The notes beneath the pieces are model-generated. The model was not told the DNA's origin. It worked only from the letters and a program-made list of their open reading frames with translations, and did no database searches. 64,000 nucleotides of DNA from Deltaproteobacteria bacterium. GTDB taxonomy: Bacteria > Desulfobacterota > Desulfobacteria > Desulfobacterales > GCA-2748835. Positions within the stretch are counted from its first letter, which is position 1; every line of letters starts with the position of its first letter. Below, piece by piece: positions 48,307-57,101 of the stretch. The translations under genes and the position numbers were made by a program. The stretch covers positions 1 through 64,000 of the forward strand of contig PDTL01000019.1 of NCBI GenBank assembly GCA_002748835.1, written 5' to 3'.

Positions 48307-49131
48307 ATGGAAGAACTGACGCAGATTCAGAAAGTCGTTTCTCTGGTGATTGATTTTTGCGTACGCTACAGCTTTCAGATTCTGGGCGCATTGATCATCC
48401 TTGGTATCGGGTTTTATGTGGCAGGATGGGTTTCCCGATTGGTGATCCGGTTGTGTGAAAAAAAGAATGTGGACATTACCCTGTCGTTGTTTCTCGGGCG
48501 GCTTTCCAGGCTGGTGATTCTCATATTTGTATTGATCATGGCACTGGGAAAATTTGGCATCTCCGTTGCCCCGCTCATCGCCGCCTTGGGTGCGGTCGCG
48601 TTTGGGGCCAGTTTTGCACTTCAGGGACCACTGTCCAATTACGGCGCAGGCCTGGCGATTATCTTGACGCGGCCGTTTAAAGTCGGGGATACGATCACGT
48701 TGTTGGGGGTCAGCGGCGTTGTTGAAGAGGTTGCGCTGTCAGCCACGATGCTGTCCACTGAAGATGGCGAGGAAATCACGATTCCCAATAAGCAGATTGT
48801 CGGTGAAATTCTGACCAACTCTTTTGATTACAAGGTCGTCGAAGCAACGGTCGGTATTTCCTACGATGATGACCCGGAAGTGGCGATTCGTATCATTCAA
48901 TCGATTTTATCTGAAACGGCCGGCGTCCCGGATGAACCCGCCCCGCAGATAGGGATCGAAGCATACGGGGATTCCGCCATCACCGTCGGTATGCGGTACT
49001 GGGTACCCACAAAGGAATACTTTAATACCCTTTATGCCGTGAATCTTGACATCTACCGGAAACTCAAAGCAGAGGGAATTACCCTCCCATTTCCCCAGCG
49101 GGACGTGCGGATCGTCTCTTCGGATGCATGA
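48307..49131 (+). CDS. mscS: Small-conductance mechanosensitive channel MscS
   Basis: A 274-residue inner membrane protein that opens under membrane tension to release solutes. Three hydrophobic helices occupy about residues 8-115. The pore helix has the Gly/Ala packing pattern ALGAVAFGASFALQGPLSNYG near 94-114. The beta domain has RPFKVGDTITLLGVSGVVEE near 122-141 and IPNKQIVGEILTN near 160. The C-terminal alpha/beta domain ends with LPFPQRDVRI. GAGAGGACAC precedes the ATG. Length matches E. coli MscS. Confidence 0.95.
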   Translation: MEELTQIQKVVSLVIDFCVRYSFQILGALIILGIGFYVAGWVSRLVIRLCEKKNVDITLSLFLGRLSRLVILIFVLIMALGKFGISVAPLIAALGAVAFGASFALQGPLSNYGAGLAIILTRPFKVGDTITLLGVSGVVEEVALSATMLSTEDGEEITIPNKQIVGEILTNSFDYKVVEATVGISYDDDPEVAIRIIQSILSETAGVPDEPAPQIGIEAYGDSAITVGMRYWVPTKEYFNTLYAVNLDIYRKLKAEGITLPFPQRDVRIVSSDA

Positions 49132-49148
49132 TGAGTACCTAAAAAGTG

Positions 49149-49775
49149 ATGACGCAGAAACGGATTGCCCTCACGGGAGGGATTGCAACCGGTAAATCGA
49201 CTGTAGCCGGTTTTATGGCTGAAGCTGGCGCACAGATTATCGACGCAGATATCATTGCCCACGAATTGATGCAACCGGGTAAACCGGCCTGGAGAGCCAT
49301 TGTCGCTCATTTTGGTACCCATGTGCTTCTGCCGGATCAGCGTCTGGATCGGCAAACGCTGGGGGATATCATTTTTAATGATCCGGATGAAAAAGCCGTG
49401 CTCGATGCCATCACCCATCCGCTGGTGTTTCAAACCATGGATACGCAGCATGCAGAGATTCAGGCCGTTCATCCGGATGCCGTCATTATTCACGATATAC
49501 CGCTGCTTGTTGAAACAGGGAGGGTCGAGACGTTCGATGCGGTGATTCTGGTCTATATACCCATGGAGGTGCAGCTGCAGCGGCTGATGGCGCGCAACGG
49601 ATTTTCCCAAGCGGAAGCAATCGCCCGGGTGAGATCCCAGATGCCCATTGATGAAAAAAAACACCATGCCACCCATGTGATTGATAATCAAGGGGATCTG
49701 GAAACGACGCGAAAAAAAACAGGGGCTGTGTTGGCAGCATTGAAACAGGAAGGGCGGCACAGGACAGCCCGCTGA
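49149..49775 (+). CDS. coaE: Dephospho-CoA kinase CoaE
   Basis: It phosphorylates the ribose 3'-OH of dephospho-CoA, the last step of coenzyme A synthesis. The 208-residue chain starts MTQKRIALTGGIATGKST with the P-loop. It continues with VIDADIIAHEL-like DADIIAHELMQPG near 34-46, DVIVHDIPLLVE-like HDIPLLVETGR near 115-125, and RNGFSQAEAIARVRSQMP near 153-170. GTG at 49146 immediately before the ATG is an equally possible start. It is 17 bases after mscS. Confidence 0.96.
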   Translation: MTQKRIALTGGIATGKSTVAGFMAEAGAQIIDADIIAHELMQPGKPAWRAIVAHFGTHVLLPDQRLDRQTLGDIIFNDPDEKAVLDAITHPLVFQTMDTQHAEIQAVHPDAVIIHDIPLLVETGRVETFDAVILVYIPMEVQLQRLMARNGFSQAEAIARVRSQMPIDEKKHHATHVIDNQGDLETTRKKTGAVLAALKQEGRHRTAR

Positions 49776-49872
49776 AATGCCCTGAAACCGGGGTGAACTG
49801 TAAGATTTCTTTCACATGGCAGACAGGGCGAGCTGACGCCATCAACGCGGGATGACATGAAAGGAGTTTCAT

Positions 49873-50784
49873 ATGAAAGCCGTCATTATCGGTTCTTCAG
49901 GGTTTGTGGGACGGCATATGCAGCAAAAACTGCTGGACCTCGGTTGGGATCTGATGGGTGTGGATCTGTTTCCGCCAGCTCCGGGGGCCATCCTTTCCCA
50001 GAACAACCGGTTTGTTCAGGCCGACACCACCGGACCTGGATCCTGGCAGGAGACGCTCAGATCATTTCAGCCCGATGCCGTGATCAATTTGGCTGGCCGA
50101 TCGATTTTTTCTTACTGGACATCCACTTGCAAACAGCAGATCCGTGACAGCCGGATACTGACCACACGTCATCTCGTGGATGCATTGAAAGGGGCCGGTG
50201 TCTCTGTTCTGATTCATACATCTGCCATGGGGTATTACGGTCACCGGAACGATGACCTGCTCGCGGAACTCGAACCGCCGGGGTCCGATTTTCTGGCCCG
50301 GGTGTGTGTTGACTGGGAAGCTGCGGCCATGGCCGCGACCGCCTTCGGGACACGGGTTGTCTGTACCCGTTTCGGTGTGGTGCTTGGTGAAGGCGGTGGA
50401 GCGCTTAAGACGCTGCTGCCGGCATTCAAATGCGGGGTCGGCGGACCGCTTGGCTCCGGGAATCAATGGTTCCCCTGGATCCACATGGATGACCTGGTGC
50501 GGTCGGTGGTTTTCCTTATCGAATCGGAGGCGATCCACGGGCCTGTAAACCTGGTATCGGAACACCCCTGCCGACAAAAGACGTTTGCAAACGTATTGGG
50601 CCGGTCGCTCAGGCGGCCGGCTTTTTTCCCCGCCCCTGGTTTTCTCATGCGGTGGGTGCTCGGTGAGTTCGGGGCCAGCCTGCTGGCCAGTCAGCGGGGA
50701 ACGCCGGATGTGTTGATTGAAAATGGCTTTTCATTTAACTATCCTGATATTGAAAACGCGCTGACCCATCTGACAAAAAGGTGA
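49873..50784 (+). CDS. NAD(P)-binding epimerase-family protein (TIGR01777/YfcH-like)
   Basis: A 303-residue extended short-chain dehydrogenase with the Rossmann motif VIIGSSGFVGRHMQQKL at the N-terminus, INLAGRSIF near 71-79, TSAMGYYG near 115-122 in place of the usual YxxxK, RFGVVLGEGGGALKTLLPAF near 160-180, WIHMDDLVRSVVFL near 200, and a C-terminal DUF1731-like tail (RRPAFFPAPGFLMRWVLGE). Its substrate is unknown in general. The ATG at 49873 follows AAGGAGTTTCAT. Confidence 0.9.
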   Translation: MKAVIIGSSGFVGRHMQQKLLDLGWDLMGVDLFPPAPGAILSQNNRFVQADTTGPGSWQETLRSFQPDAVINLAGRSIFSYWTSTCKQQIRDSRILTTRHLVDALKGAGVSVLIHTSAMGYYGHRNDDLLAELEPPGSDFLARVCVDWEAAAMAATAFGTRVVCTRFGVVLGEGGGALKTLLPAFKCGVGGPLGSGNQWFPWIHMDDLVRSVVFLIESEAIHGPVNLVSEHPCRQKTFANVLGRSLRRPAFFPAPGFLMRWVLGEFGASLLASQRGTPDVLIENGFSFNYPDIENALTHLTKR

Positions 50785-50914
50785 TCGACCGAATCATCAG
50801 ACCGCAGGATCCCATACGCCTTGGCAAGAAAGTGAGAATCAATATTTCTTGACAGGGTAGGACAGCTACACTAACTCTGATTACAGATGGGTTTTTGTGA
50901 TGTGTGGAGGGGGA

Positions 50915-53050
50915 ATGACAGATATACAGGTCCGCGAGAACGCTGCTTTAGATGCAGATGAGGATAGGCATGTCAAGCTGAACATCCCTCCGTTGACCCG
51001 CCAGACACTTTTTTATCGGTTGGTGATCGTTTTTTCGTTATGCTTTTTTCCCCCGGCCATTGCGTTTCTGTTTTTTGGGATACGATACGATCTTTTGTCC
51101 GATCAGACAATGCCGTATTTCATTGTGGGTGGGGTTTTCTGCGCCCTGATCGGATTTGTCATGTTACGGCGCATCTTTGACCGTGTGAATCGGATTGAGA
51201 ATGCGTTCTGCAGGTCCAGGGTGCTCAACCCGCAGGCGGACTCGGCGCCGAAGCAGACACCCAGCCAGAACGCCTTGCGGCAGATCGAATTGTCGCTCAG
51301 GGAAGTGGAAAATCGTTTTCAGGAAATCCAGGATCATCTGATCCATTCCAGTTTTCGCGGAGCGGAGCGGATACATGCGGTGCTATCTGATCTTCAAAAG
51401 CAGATTGGCTTTGATCTTGCCATTCTCTATACCGCTGACCCGCAATTTCCGGAAACCCTGGCGATCAAGGATTTCTGGGTAAACGGCACCTCAGACCTTC
51501 AGGTGGGGCTGCGTCATTCCATTGTCGGTTCCACCATGGAAAAGATTCTCCGCCAGACCTCGCCGGTTCTGATCAAGCAGATCCAGCATCTGAAAGGTGA
51601 TGTGGAGCAGCGGATCTTTACCGGCCATAAGTGTTCGGCCTGCCTGATGGCGCCCATTCATATTGGTGGCGGTGAAAAGGGATTGTTGGTGATGGGGGCC
51701 AGCGACCTTGCGGTGCTTCAGGATGCCCGGAAAATCATCGGCTGGATCACCAATGGACTTTCTTTATCCATTGAACGTGCCCGGCTGTTTGCCTATGTGG
51801 ATCAGCGGGACCATGAGCTTGAAGCGTTGCGGCAGATCGGACGGGCACTTGCCTCGTCCACCTTTGACATGAACAAGGTGCTTTCCTACACCATGGATAT
51901 GATCCGGGGGATCATCGATGCGGAAGCCGGGTCCCTCCTGCTCCTTAAAGGGAATCATCTGGAGTTTGCTGTCTCCTTTGATACACCGGTCGCGCAGCTG
52001 CGTTCGATGAAACTGCGCCTGGGTCAGGGCATTGCCGGAACCGTGGCATCCACCGGTCAATCGATTCTGGATAATGATGTGGCCAGTTCACCGAATTTTT
52101 TCAATGAGATCGACAAAAAACTCGGATTTACGTCCCAGTCGATCCTGTGCGTGCCCATGATATCCAAGGGAGGGGTCATTGGTGTGCTGGAAGTCATCAA
52201 CAAGAAGGACGGGGCGTTCACGACCAAGGACAAGGATATTCTGCAGTCCATCGCCGCATCGGTCAGTATTGCCATCGAAAACGCGCGTCTGTACAAAAAA
52301 ACACTGGCCATGGCCAAACGGGAGCGCACTATTCGGCAGATGTTTCAGAAGTTTGTCCCCAAAGAGGTTGTGGAACAGATCAGCTCCCGGCCTGTAAAGA
52401 AATATCAGCAGATTGATGAAATACGGACGCTGACCCTGATCAATGTCGATATTCGGGGATTTACCGACTTATCAAAATCCCTGGGACCGCAGCGGACCGT
52501 TGCCCTGTTAAACCGTTTTTTCTCCGAAATGGGGGATATTGTGTTTCGAAATCAGGGGATCGTGGATAAGTATCTGGGAGACGGATTCCTGGCCATCTTC
52601 GGAGCACCGGTCACCACCACCCGGGATGCGGATAATGCGATCCGCGCGGCACTGGAAATGCAAGAAGCCATGCCGGCGTTGAATATTCACCTGAGAGCCG
52701 AAATGAATATCGAGCTGACCATCGGCATCAGCATGCACACCGGAGAAGTGGTGGTGGGAAATATCGGATTTGACCGGAAAATGGATTATACGGTGATCGG
52801 TGATTCCGTAAATACCCTGTTTCGTCTGCAAAGCCTGACCCGGCCCTTTCCCAACGGCATTGTGCTGGGTGAACGAACCTGTCATGCATCAAGTCATGCC
52901 TTGAGAACCGCTGAACTCAAGGATAAGCAAGCGTTTGACTCGCCGGTGTTTCTGCTCAATGGGTATCGGGATCCTGACAGGGTTCTCAATGAAGAAACCA
53001 TCATCCACGGCCCGCCCCCCCATGCCAACATGGTGTTTTCTCTGGTCTGA
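50915..53050 (+). CDS. Membrane-anchored class III adenylate/guanylate cyclase with two GAF domains
   Basis: The 711-residue protein has two N-terminal helices (about 32-55 and 60-85), GAF 1 near 145-285, GAF 2 near 303-455 (FDTPVAQLRSMKLRLGQGIA inside it), a short coiled linker, and a cyclase domain near 500-660. Metal-binding Asp residues sit in LINVDIRGFTDLSKSLG and VDKYLGDGFLAIFGAP, and the VGNIGFDRKMDYTVIGDSVN motif is complete. It makes a cyclic nucleotide in response to small ligands bound by the GAF modules. I chose ATG at 50915 since GGAGGGGG lies directly before it; GTG at 50897 is the longest start. The substrate, ATP or GTP, cannot be decided. Confidence 0.94.
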   Translation: MTDIQVRENAALDADEDRHVKLNIPPLTRQTLFYRLVIVFSLCFFPPAIAFLFFGIRYDLLSDQTMPYFIVGGVFCALIGFVMLRRIFDRVNRIENAFCRSRVLNPQADSAPKQTPSQNALRQIELSLREVENRFQEIQDHLIHSSFRGAERIHAVLSDLQKQIGFDLAILYTADPQFPETLAIKDFWVNGTSDLQVGLRHSIVGSTMEKILRQTSPVLIKQIQHLKGDVEQRIFTGHKCSACLMAPIHIGGGEKGLLVMGASDLAVLQDARKIIGWITNGLSLSIERARLFAYVDQRDHELEALRQIGRALASSTFDMNKVLSYTMDMIRGIIDAEAGSLLLLKGNHLEFAVSFDTPVAQLRSMKLRLGQGIAGTVASTGQSILDNDVASSPNFFNEIDKKLGFTSQSILCVPMISKGGVIGVLEVINKKDGAFTTKDKDILQSIAASVSIAIENARLYKKTLAMAKRERTIRQMFQKFVPKEVVEQISSRPVKKYQQIDEIRTLTLINVDIRGFTDLSKSLGPQRTVALLNRFFSEMGDIVFRNQGIVDKYLGDGFLAIFGAPVTTTRDADNAIRAALEMQEAMPALNIHLRAEMNIELTIGISMHTGEVVVGNIGFDRKMDYTVIGDSVNTLFRLQSLTRPFPNGIVLGERTCHASSHALRTAELKDKQAFDSPVFLLNGYRDPDRVLNEETIIHGPPPHANMVFSLV

Positions 53051-53076
53051 TCTCTCAGAGAAAGGAACGCGCTGAC

Positions 53077-54102
53077 ATGGGGTTACGGGTTGCTATCAAC
53101 GGATACGGTCGTATCGGCCGATGTGTCCTCCGGGCATTGTATGAATCTGGCCATAGAGAAACCATGCAGGTGGTGGCCATCAATGAACCCGCACATCTGG
53201 AGACGGTTCTCCATCTGACCCGGTATGACTCAACGCACGGCCGTTTTCCAGGGACGGTTTCTCTGGACCGGGGTCAATTGCGTGTCAATGACGATACCAT
53301 CGCGGTTTCGTGCGAAACAGACCTCTCTCAGCTGAACTGGCGACAACAGCATGTAGACTTGGTTCTTGAATGCAGCGGCACCCTGACCAAACGGTGCGAA
53401 GCTGAAGTGCATTGTCGGGCAGGTGCCCGGCGCGTGATGTTTTCGTGCCCGGCCGACCGGGAAGTGGACGCCACCATTGTGTACGGACTGAATCATCACA
53501 CGCTCACCGAGGACGCGCGCATTATCTCCAGCGCATCCTGTACCACGAATTGCATTACCCATGTCATAAAGGTCCTGGATGAAGAGATTGGCATTTTATC
53601 CGGCGTCATCACGACCATCCATTCCATGATGAATGATCAGCCGGTTATTGATGGGTACCATCACCCGGATCTTCGGCGAAGCCGAAGTGCCGGGGCATCT
53701 ATTATTCCGGTTACAACTGCCCTTGCAAAAGGCATTGACCGACTGCTCCCCAGTGTGGCAGGCCGCTTTCGGGCCGTGGCTGTCCGGGTGCCGACCCCGA
53801 ATGTCTCCCTGATGCAGCTGACGGCGCGGGTAAAGCGAAAAACCGATGCCTGTCAGGTGAATGCAGCGCTCAAAGCTGCTGCCGAATCCCATCTTTCCGG
53901 TATCATGGGTTTTACCATGGAACCGCTTGTATCCGGAGACTACAACCATGATGCCAGATCCACCGTGGTGGACGGGATTCAGACTGCCGTTGCAGAAGGT
54001 AATCTGGTGACGGTCATGGCCTGGTTTGACAACGAATGGGGCTATGCCAACCGGATGCTGGATACGGCCGCGTACTGGTCCTTATTATCATCCGGTTCAT
54101 GA
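53077..54102 (+). CDS. epd: Erythrose-4-phosphate dehydrogenase-type GAPDH homologue
   Basis: A 341-residue NAD-dependent enzyme. It resembles Epd more than glycolytic GAPDH: RVAINGYGRIGRCVLRALYE, then VVAINEPAHLETVLHLTRYD and STHGRFPG, and the Epd-style TTIHSMMNDQPVIDGYHHPD followed by LRRSRSAG. The catalytic Cys is in SSASCTTNC near 153 and the His in TIHS near 180. WFDNEWGYANRMLDT closes the fold. Epd forms 4-phosphoerythronate for pyridoxal phosphate synthesis; a gluconeogenic or glycolytic role is also possible. AGAAAGGAAC lies just before the ATG. Confidence 0.88.
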   Translation: MGLRVAINGYGRIGRCVLRALYESGHRETMQVVAINEPAHLETVLHLTRYDSTHGRFPGTVSLDRGQLRVNDDTIAVSCETDLSQLNWRQQHVDLVLECSGTLTKRCEAEVHCRAGARRVMFSCPADREVDATIVYGLNHHTLTEDARIISSASCTTNCITHVIKVLDEEIGILSGVITTIHSMMNDQPVIDGYHHPDLRRSRSAGASIIPVTTALAKGIDRLLPSVAGRFRAVAVRVPTPNVSLMQLTARVKRKTDACQVNAALKAAAESHLSGIMGFTMEPLVSGDYNHDARSTVVDGIQTAVAEGNLVTVMAWFDNEWGYANRMLDTAAYWSLLSSGS

Positions 54103-54155
54103 TTGCCTGAACCGGTTTGGCATGGCATGGAAACGGGGGACGGGGGACTTGAACA

Positions 54156-54878
54156 ATGGATCCTGGACTTGATTTTTTAATTGTCGGTGCCGGACGCAGC
54201 GGCACCAGTCTGCTGGCCGGCCTTGTTGACGCCCATCCTGAGATGGCGGTGGGCTTTGAAGTGGGCGGAACAGACGGGCTGCGGGGCAAAGCCATCCCGG
54301 AACACCCGGAAACCCTGCTCGCAGATCGGGTGAATGCCTTCTGTTCCATGTGTGCCGAGGCATCGGCCAAGTCTGACGTATCCCGGTGGGGAAACAAGAT
54401 CACCACAGAGCAGATTGCCGGGCTGAATCGTCATAATCTCTACCATCAGCCTGCCGTTGATGTGCTGGCGTATTTTTTCAATGAGCGCCTTTCAAATATA
54501 CCGGTGATCTATCTGCTGAGAGACGGGCGCGCCTGTGTACGCTCAAAGCTCGCCCGGACCGGACAATCTCTTGAGCAGGCCTGTAAACACTGGCAATATG
54601 CTGTGCGTGTCTATCGGTTTTTACGCAATCGTCCCCAGGTTCATTGTATGAGATTTGAAACCCTTGTCACATCACCCGAACAGGCGCTTAGGGGGGTGTG
54701 CGATTTTCTCGGCGTCGCCTATGACCCTGCCATGCGCTCGGGAACCGACAGCTGCCTGATACCCGCACCCTACCGGCAAAAGGGGGTGGACGCCTCCCGG
54801 TCAGATGCCGGAACCGATCCGGATCACCCGTGTGTCCCCCTTATTTCCGATGCACTGGCCGATTGCGGGTACTGCTGA
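54156..54878 (+). CDS. Sulfotransferase-family protein
   Basis: A 240-residue cytosolic protein with the PAPS-binding motifs of the Sulfotransferase_3 type: 5'-phosphosulfate loop FLIVGAGRSGTSLLAGLVD near 7-25 and 3'-phosphate site IPVIYLLRDGRACVRSKL near 113-130. RFETLVTSPEQALRGVCDFL near 167-186 is also typical. It would move a sulfo group to an unknown carbohydrate, lipid or protein acceptor. GGGGGAC precedes the ATG. The C-terminal end is short and unusual (ADCGYC). It stands between epd and the tetR operator. Confidence 0.85.
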   Translation: MDPGLDFLIVGAGRSGTSLLAGLVDAHPEMAVGFEVGGTDGLRGKAIPEHPETLLADRVNAFCSMCAEASAKSDVSRWGNKITTEQIAGLNRHNLYHQPAVDVLAYFFNERLSNIPVIYLLRDGRACVRSKLARTGQSLEQACKHWQYAVRVYRFLRNRPQVHCMRFETLVTSPEQALRGVCDFLGVAYDPAMRSGTDSCLIPAPYRQKGVDASRSDAGTDPDHPCVPLISDALADCGYC

Positions 54879-54901
54879 TTTTTCATAAAACAATCGGTTG
54901 A

Positions 54902-54975
54902 TTAAAACATATGTTTTAAAAAACTTGACATGGGTTCCCCCAGGGGGCATGGTGTGTTTTAACCATATGTTTGAT
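54902..54975 (+). promoter_or_regulatory. Probable TetR operator pair and promoter of the tetR/outer-membrane gene operon
   Basis: TTAAAACATATGTTTTAA at 54902-54919 is a perfect 18-base palindrome. A second CATATG box at 54958-54975 (TTTAACCATATGTTTGAT) repeats it with mismatches. The centres are 56 bases apart. A consensus TTGACA (54925-54930) lies between, and the -10 must fall around 54948-54956, just before the second box, so binding would block the promoter. CCCCCAGGGGG in the spacer is itself palindromic. The start codon of the TetR gene is 22 bases past the second box. Confidence 0.7.
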
Positions 54976-54997
54976 TGACACGGGTACAGGAGAAATC

Positions 54998-55639
54998 ATG
55001 TCCTCGAAAGATACCAAACAGCAGATACTTGATGCGGCGGAATCCCTGTTTATTGAAAATGGATTTCACACAACAGGTGTGCGCCACATCACGGAACTGG
55101 CGGGGGTGAACACGGCGGCCATCAATTATCATTTCGGTTCAAAGGAAAAACTCCTCAAGGCGGTGGTTGCACGCCGGGTCAATCCGCTGAACCGGGAACG
55201 TCTGGACATGCTCGACCGTGAACTGGCAAGTGCGGATCAGGAAGGGCGGATGCCGGATGTGGAGGCCTTGATCCGGGCGTTGGTTCAGCCCATGGTGGCG
55301 CATCTGGCAAAAAATGACGCAGCCGGCAGGTTTCATCTTTTGGCCGCCCGTGTGGCGACAGATCCGGACAAAAAACTCAAACAGATTTTTCACACCCTAA
55401 TGGAAACGGTCATTGTGCGGTTTTCAGACGCGTTTCAAAAATCCATGCCCCAGGTGAACCCCCAAGCGGTGTCTGTTCGGATGGTTTTTTGTATCGGAAG
55501 CGTGCTCCATGCCATTCACTATATTTCAGAAACGCATCAGAACGACTGCCTGTTAAGCGAAGGCCGGTATCGGCCGGATTTGGATCAGATGACGGAACAC
55601 CTGATCCGGTTTCTGGTCAGGGGAATGGAGGGAAGGTGA
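54998..55639 (+). CDS. TetR/AcrR-family transcriptional regulator
   Basis: The 213-residue protein has an N-terminal helix-turn-helix (TKQQILDAAESLFIENGFH, then TTGVRHITELAGVNTAAINY and HFGSKEKLLKAVV, residues about 5-50) and a ligand-binding C-terminal domain of the YbiH/CecR type. I chose ATG at 54998, preceded by CAGGAGA; a TTG start 27 bases earlier is possible. The palindromic boxes upstream suggest autorepression. It shares a 4-base overlap with the outer membrane lipoprotein gene, so it presumably controls it in response to a small molecule. Confidence 0.93.
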   Translation: MSSKDTKQQILDAAESLFIENGFHTTGVRHITELAGVNTAAINYHFGSKEKLLKAVVARRVNPLNRERLDMLDRELASADQEGRMPDVEALIRALVQPMVAHLAKNDAAGRFHLLAARVATDPDKKLKQIFHTLMETVIVRFSDAFQKSMPQVNPQAVSVRMVFCIGSVLHAIHYISETHQNDCLLSEGRYRPDLDQMTEHLIRFLVRGMEGR

Positions 55640-57024
55640 AACAGTTTCTGATGATCGTATGCCTGGTGATGATCGGTTCCGCCTGCGCCATGCCGGACTT
55701 GCCCTCTCCGGAAATGGCGACCCCCATGCCGGACGCCTTTGATGTGGCTGGAACCCCTGTGTATCTGCCGTTGGATCACCCGTGGTGGACGGTGTTTGAC
55801 GACCCGCGACTGAACGCGGTTGTGGCATCTGCCCTGCAGAAGAATCTGTCAATCGTGCAGGCCGTGGAAAAGGTGGTTCAGGCCAGGGAAGTACTTCAAC
55901 AGCAAAAAGCGGCACGGCTTCCCGGGCTTGAGGCTAGTGCGGATGCGCGAAGAAACCGGAGCCTGACAGGCGCGTTTTCAACTGTCGCCAGCGTCGGGTT
56001 GTCTGCCGCATACGAGGTGGGTTTCTGGGGACGGATCCATGCCAGTGAAGCGAGTGCCGCCTATTTGGCGCAGGCAGGGGAATATGATCTGCAAACCCTC
56101 TATATGACACTGGCCGGCGAGGTTGTGCAGCTGTACATGCAGTGTCTCTACCTGAGCCGGCTTGAAGAACTGACCCGTAACCAGGTGGTTATCGCCAAAA
56201 ACCAGCGGGATGCCCTGCGGCGACGGTATGAAACAGGCCTGTCTGAACTGTCAGATGTGCTGGCGGCGGAATCTTCACTGGTCACAGCTAAGGCTGCGCT
56301 GCCCGGTATCGTGTCGGATCGCCGGATCGTGCAGCATGCGCTGCAGGTACTGACCGGGGAATGGCCGGAATCCAGCACGGTATCTGACCCGGATCCGCTG
56401 CCAGACGTGCCGCTGCTTATGCCAGGCGGGCTCCCCTCTGAGATTGTCTATCAGCGTCCGGATATCCGGGCTGCGTTTTTTCGGATTCAGTCTGCAGACC
56501 GGAATGTGGCGGCCGCTGTTGCAGAAAGGTTTCCTCGTTTCCGCCTGACCGGTGGCATTGGACACAACTGGACCCAAAGTGCCGGCCCTACCCTTGACGG
56601 CATGGTCTGGAACCTGGGCGCGGGCATTACCGGGCCGGTGCTGGACTGGGGACAGCGGAAATCAGCTGTACAGCAGCGGGCATCAATGTATCGTTCCCAG
56701 GTGGCTGCCTGGCAGGAGAGCGTTCTCACCGCATTTCAGGAGATCGCTGATGCCCTTTCACAGAATGAACGCAGTGAGGCGGTAGTGGCCCTGCGCGAAT
56801 CTCAACTGGAAACAGCCCAAAAGGATTATCGGCTCACAGCGCGACGCTATGAGATGGGGCTCAGCACCTATTCGGACCTGCTGGCCGCAGAACAGGCTGT
56901 CAATACCGTCACGTCAACCCTGTTGAGTGCTTCCTATACGCTCCTTACAGACCGGATTCTGCTGGCAAAACGTACCGGCGGTGACTGGACAAAGGCAGTG
57001 GCAGAGGCGAGGCTGAACCGCTGA
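55636..57024 (+). CDS. Outer membrane efflux lipoprotein (OprM/NodT type, TolC family)
   Basis: A 462-residue channel-tunnel protein that forms the outer membrane exit of a tripartite pump. It has a lipoprotein-like signal ending GSACAMP (Cys near 17). Two similar halves each have long helices: NLSIVQAVEKVVQAREVLQQ near 70 and a matching repeat near 285. NodT-type motifs are WWTVFDDPRLNAVVASAL near 53-70, RRRYETGLSELSDVLAAES near 196, and ARRYEMGLSTYSDLLAAEQ near 405. The start is GTG at 55636, overlapping the tetR stop in GTGA, with GGAGGGAAG upstream. No inner membrane pump or adaptor gene is adjacent, so partners are encoded elsewhere. Confidence 0.93.
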   Translation: MKQFLMIVCLVMIGSACAMPDLPSPEMATPMPDAFDVAGTPVYLPLDHPWWTVFDDPRLNAVVASALQKNLSIVQAVEKVVQAREVLQQQKAARLPGLEASADARRNRSLTGAFSTVASVGLSAAYEVGFWGRIHASEASAAYLAQAGEYDLQTLYMTLAGEVVQLYMQCLYLSRLEELTRNQVVIAKNQRDALRRRYETGLSELSDVLAAESSLVTAKAALPGIVSDRRIVQHALQVLTGEWPESSTVSDPDPLPDVPLLMPGGLPSEIVYQRPDIRAAFFRIQSADRNVAAAVAERFPRFRLTGGIGHNWTQSAGPTLDGMVWNLGAGITGPVLDWGQRKSAVQQRASMYRSQVAAWQESVLTAFQEIADALSQNERSEAVVALRESQLETAQKDYRLTARRYEMGLSTYSDLLAAEQAVNTVTSTLLSASYTLLTDRILLAKRTGGDWTKAVAEARLNR

Positions 57025-57101
57025 ATGATTTGTTTCGGTAACCGCAGTGTTAGCTCGTATTGCAGATGCAAAACGGGCGGTTGATATCACCGCTCAGGGT
57101 G

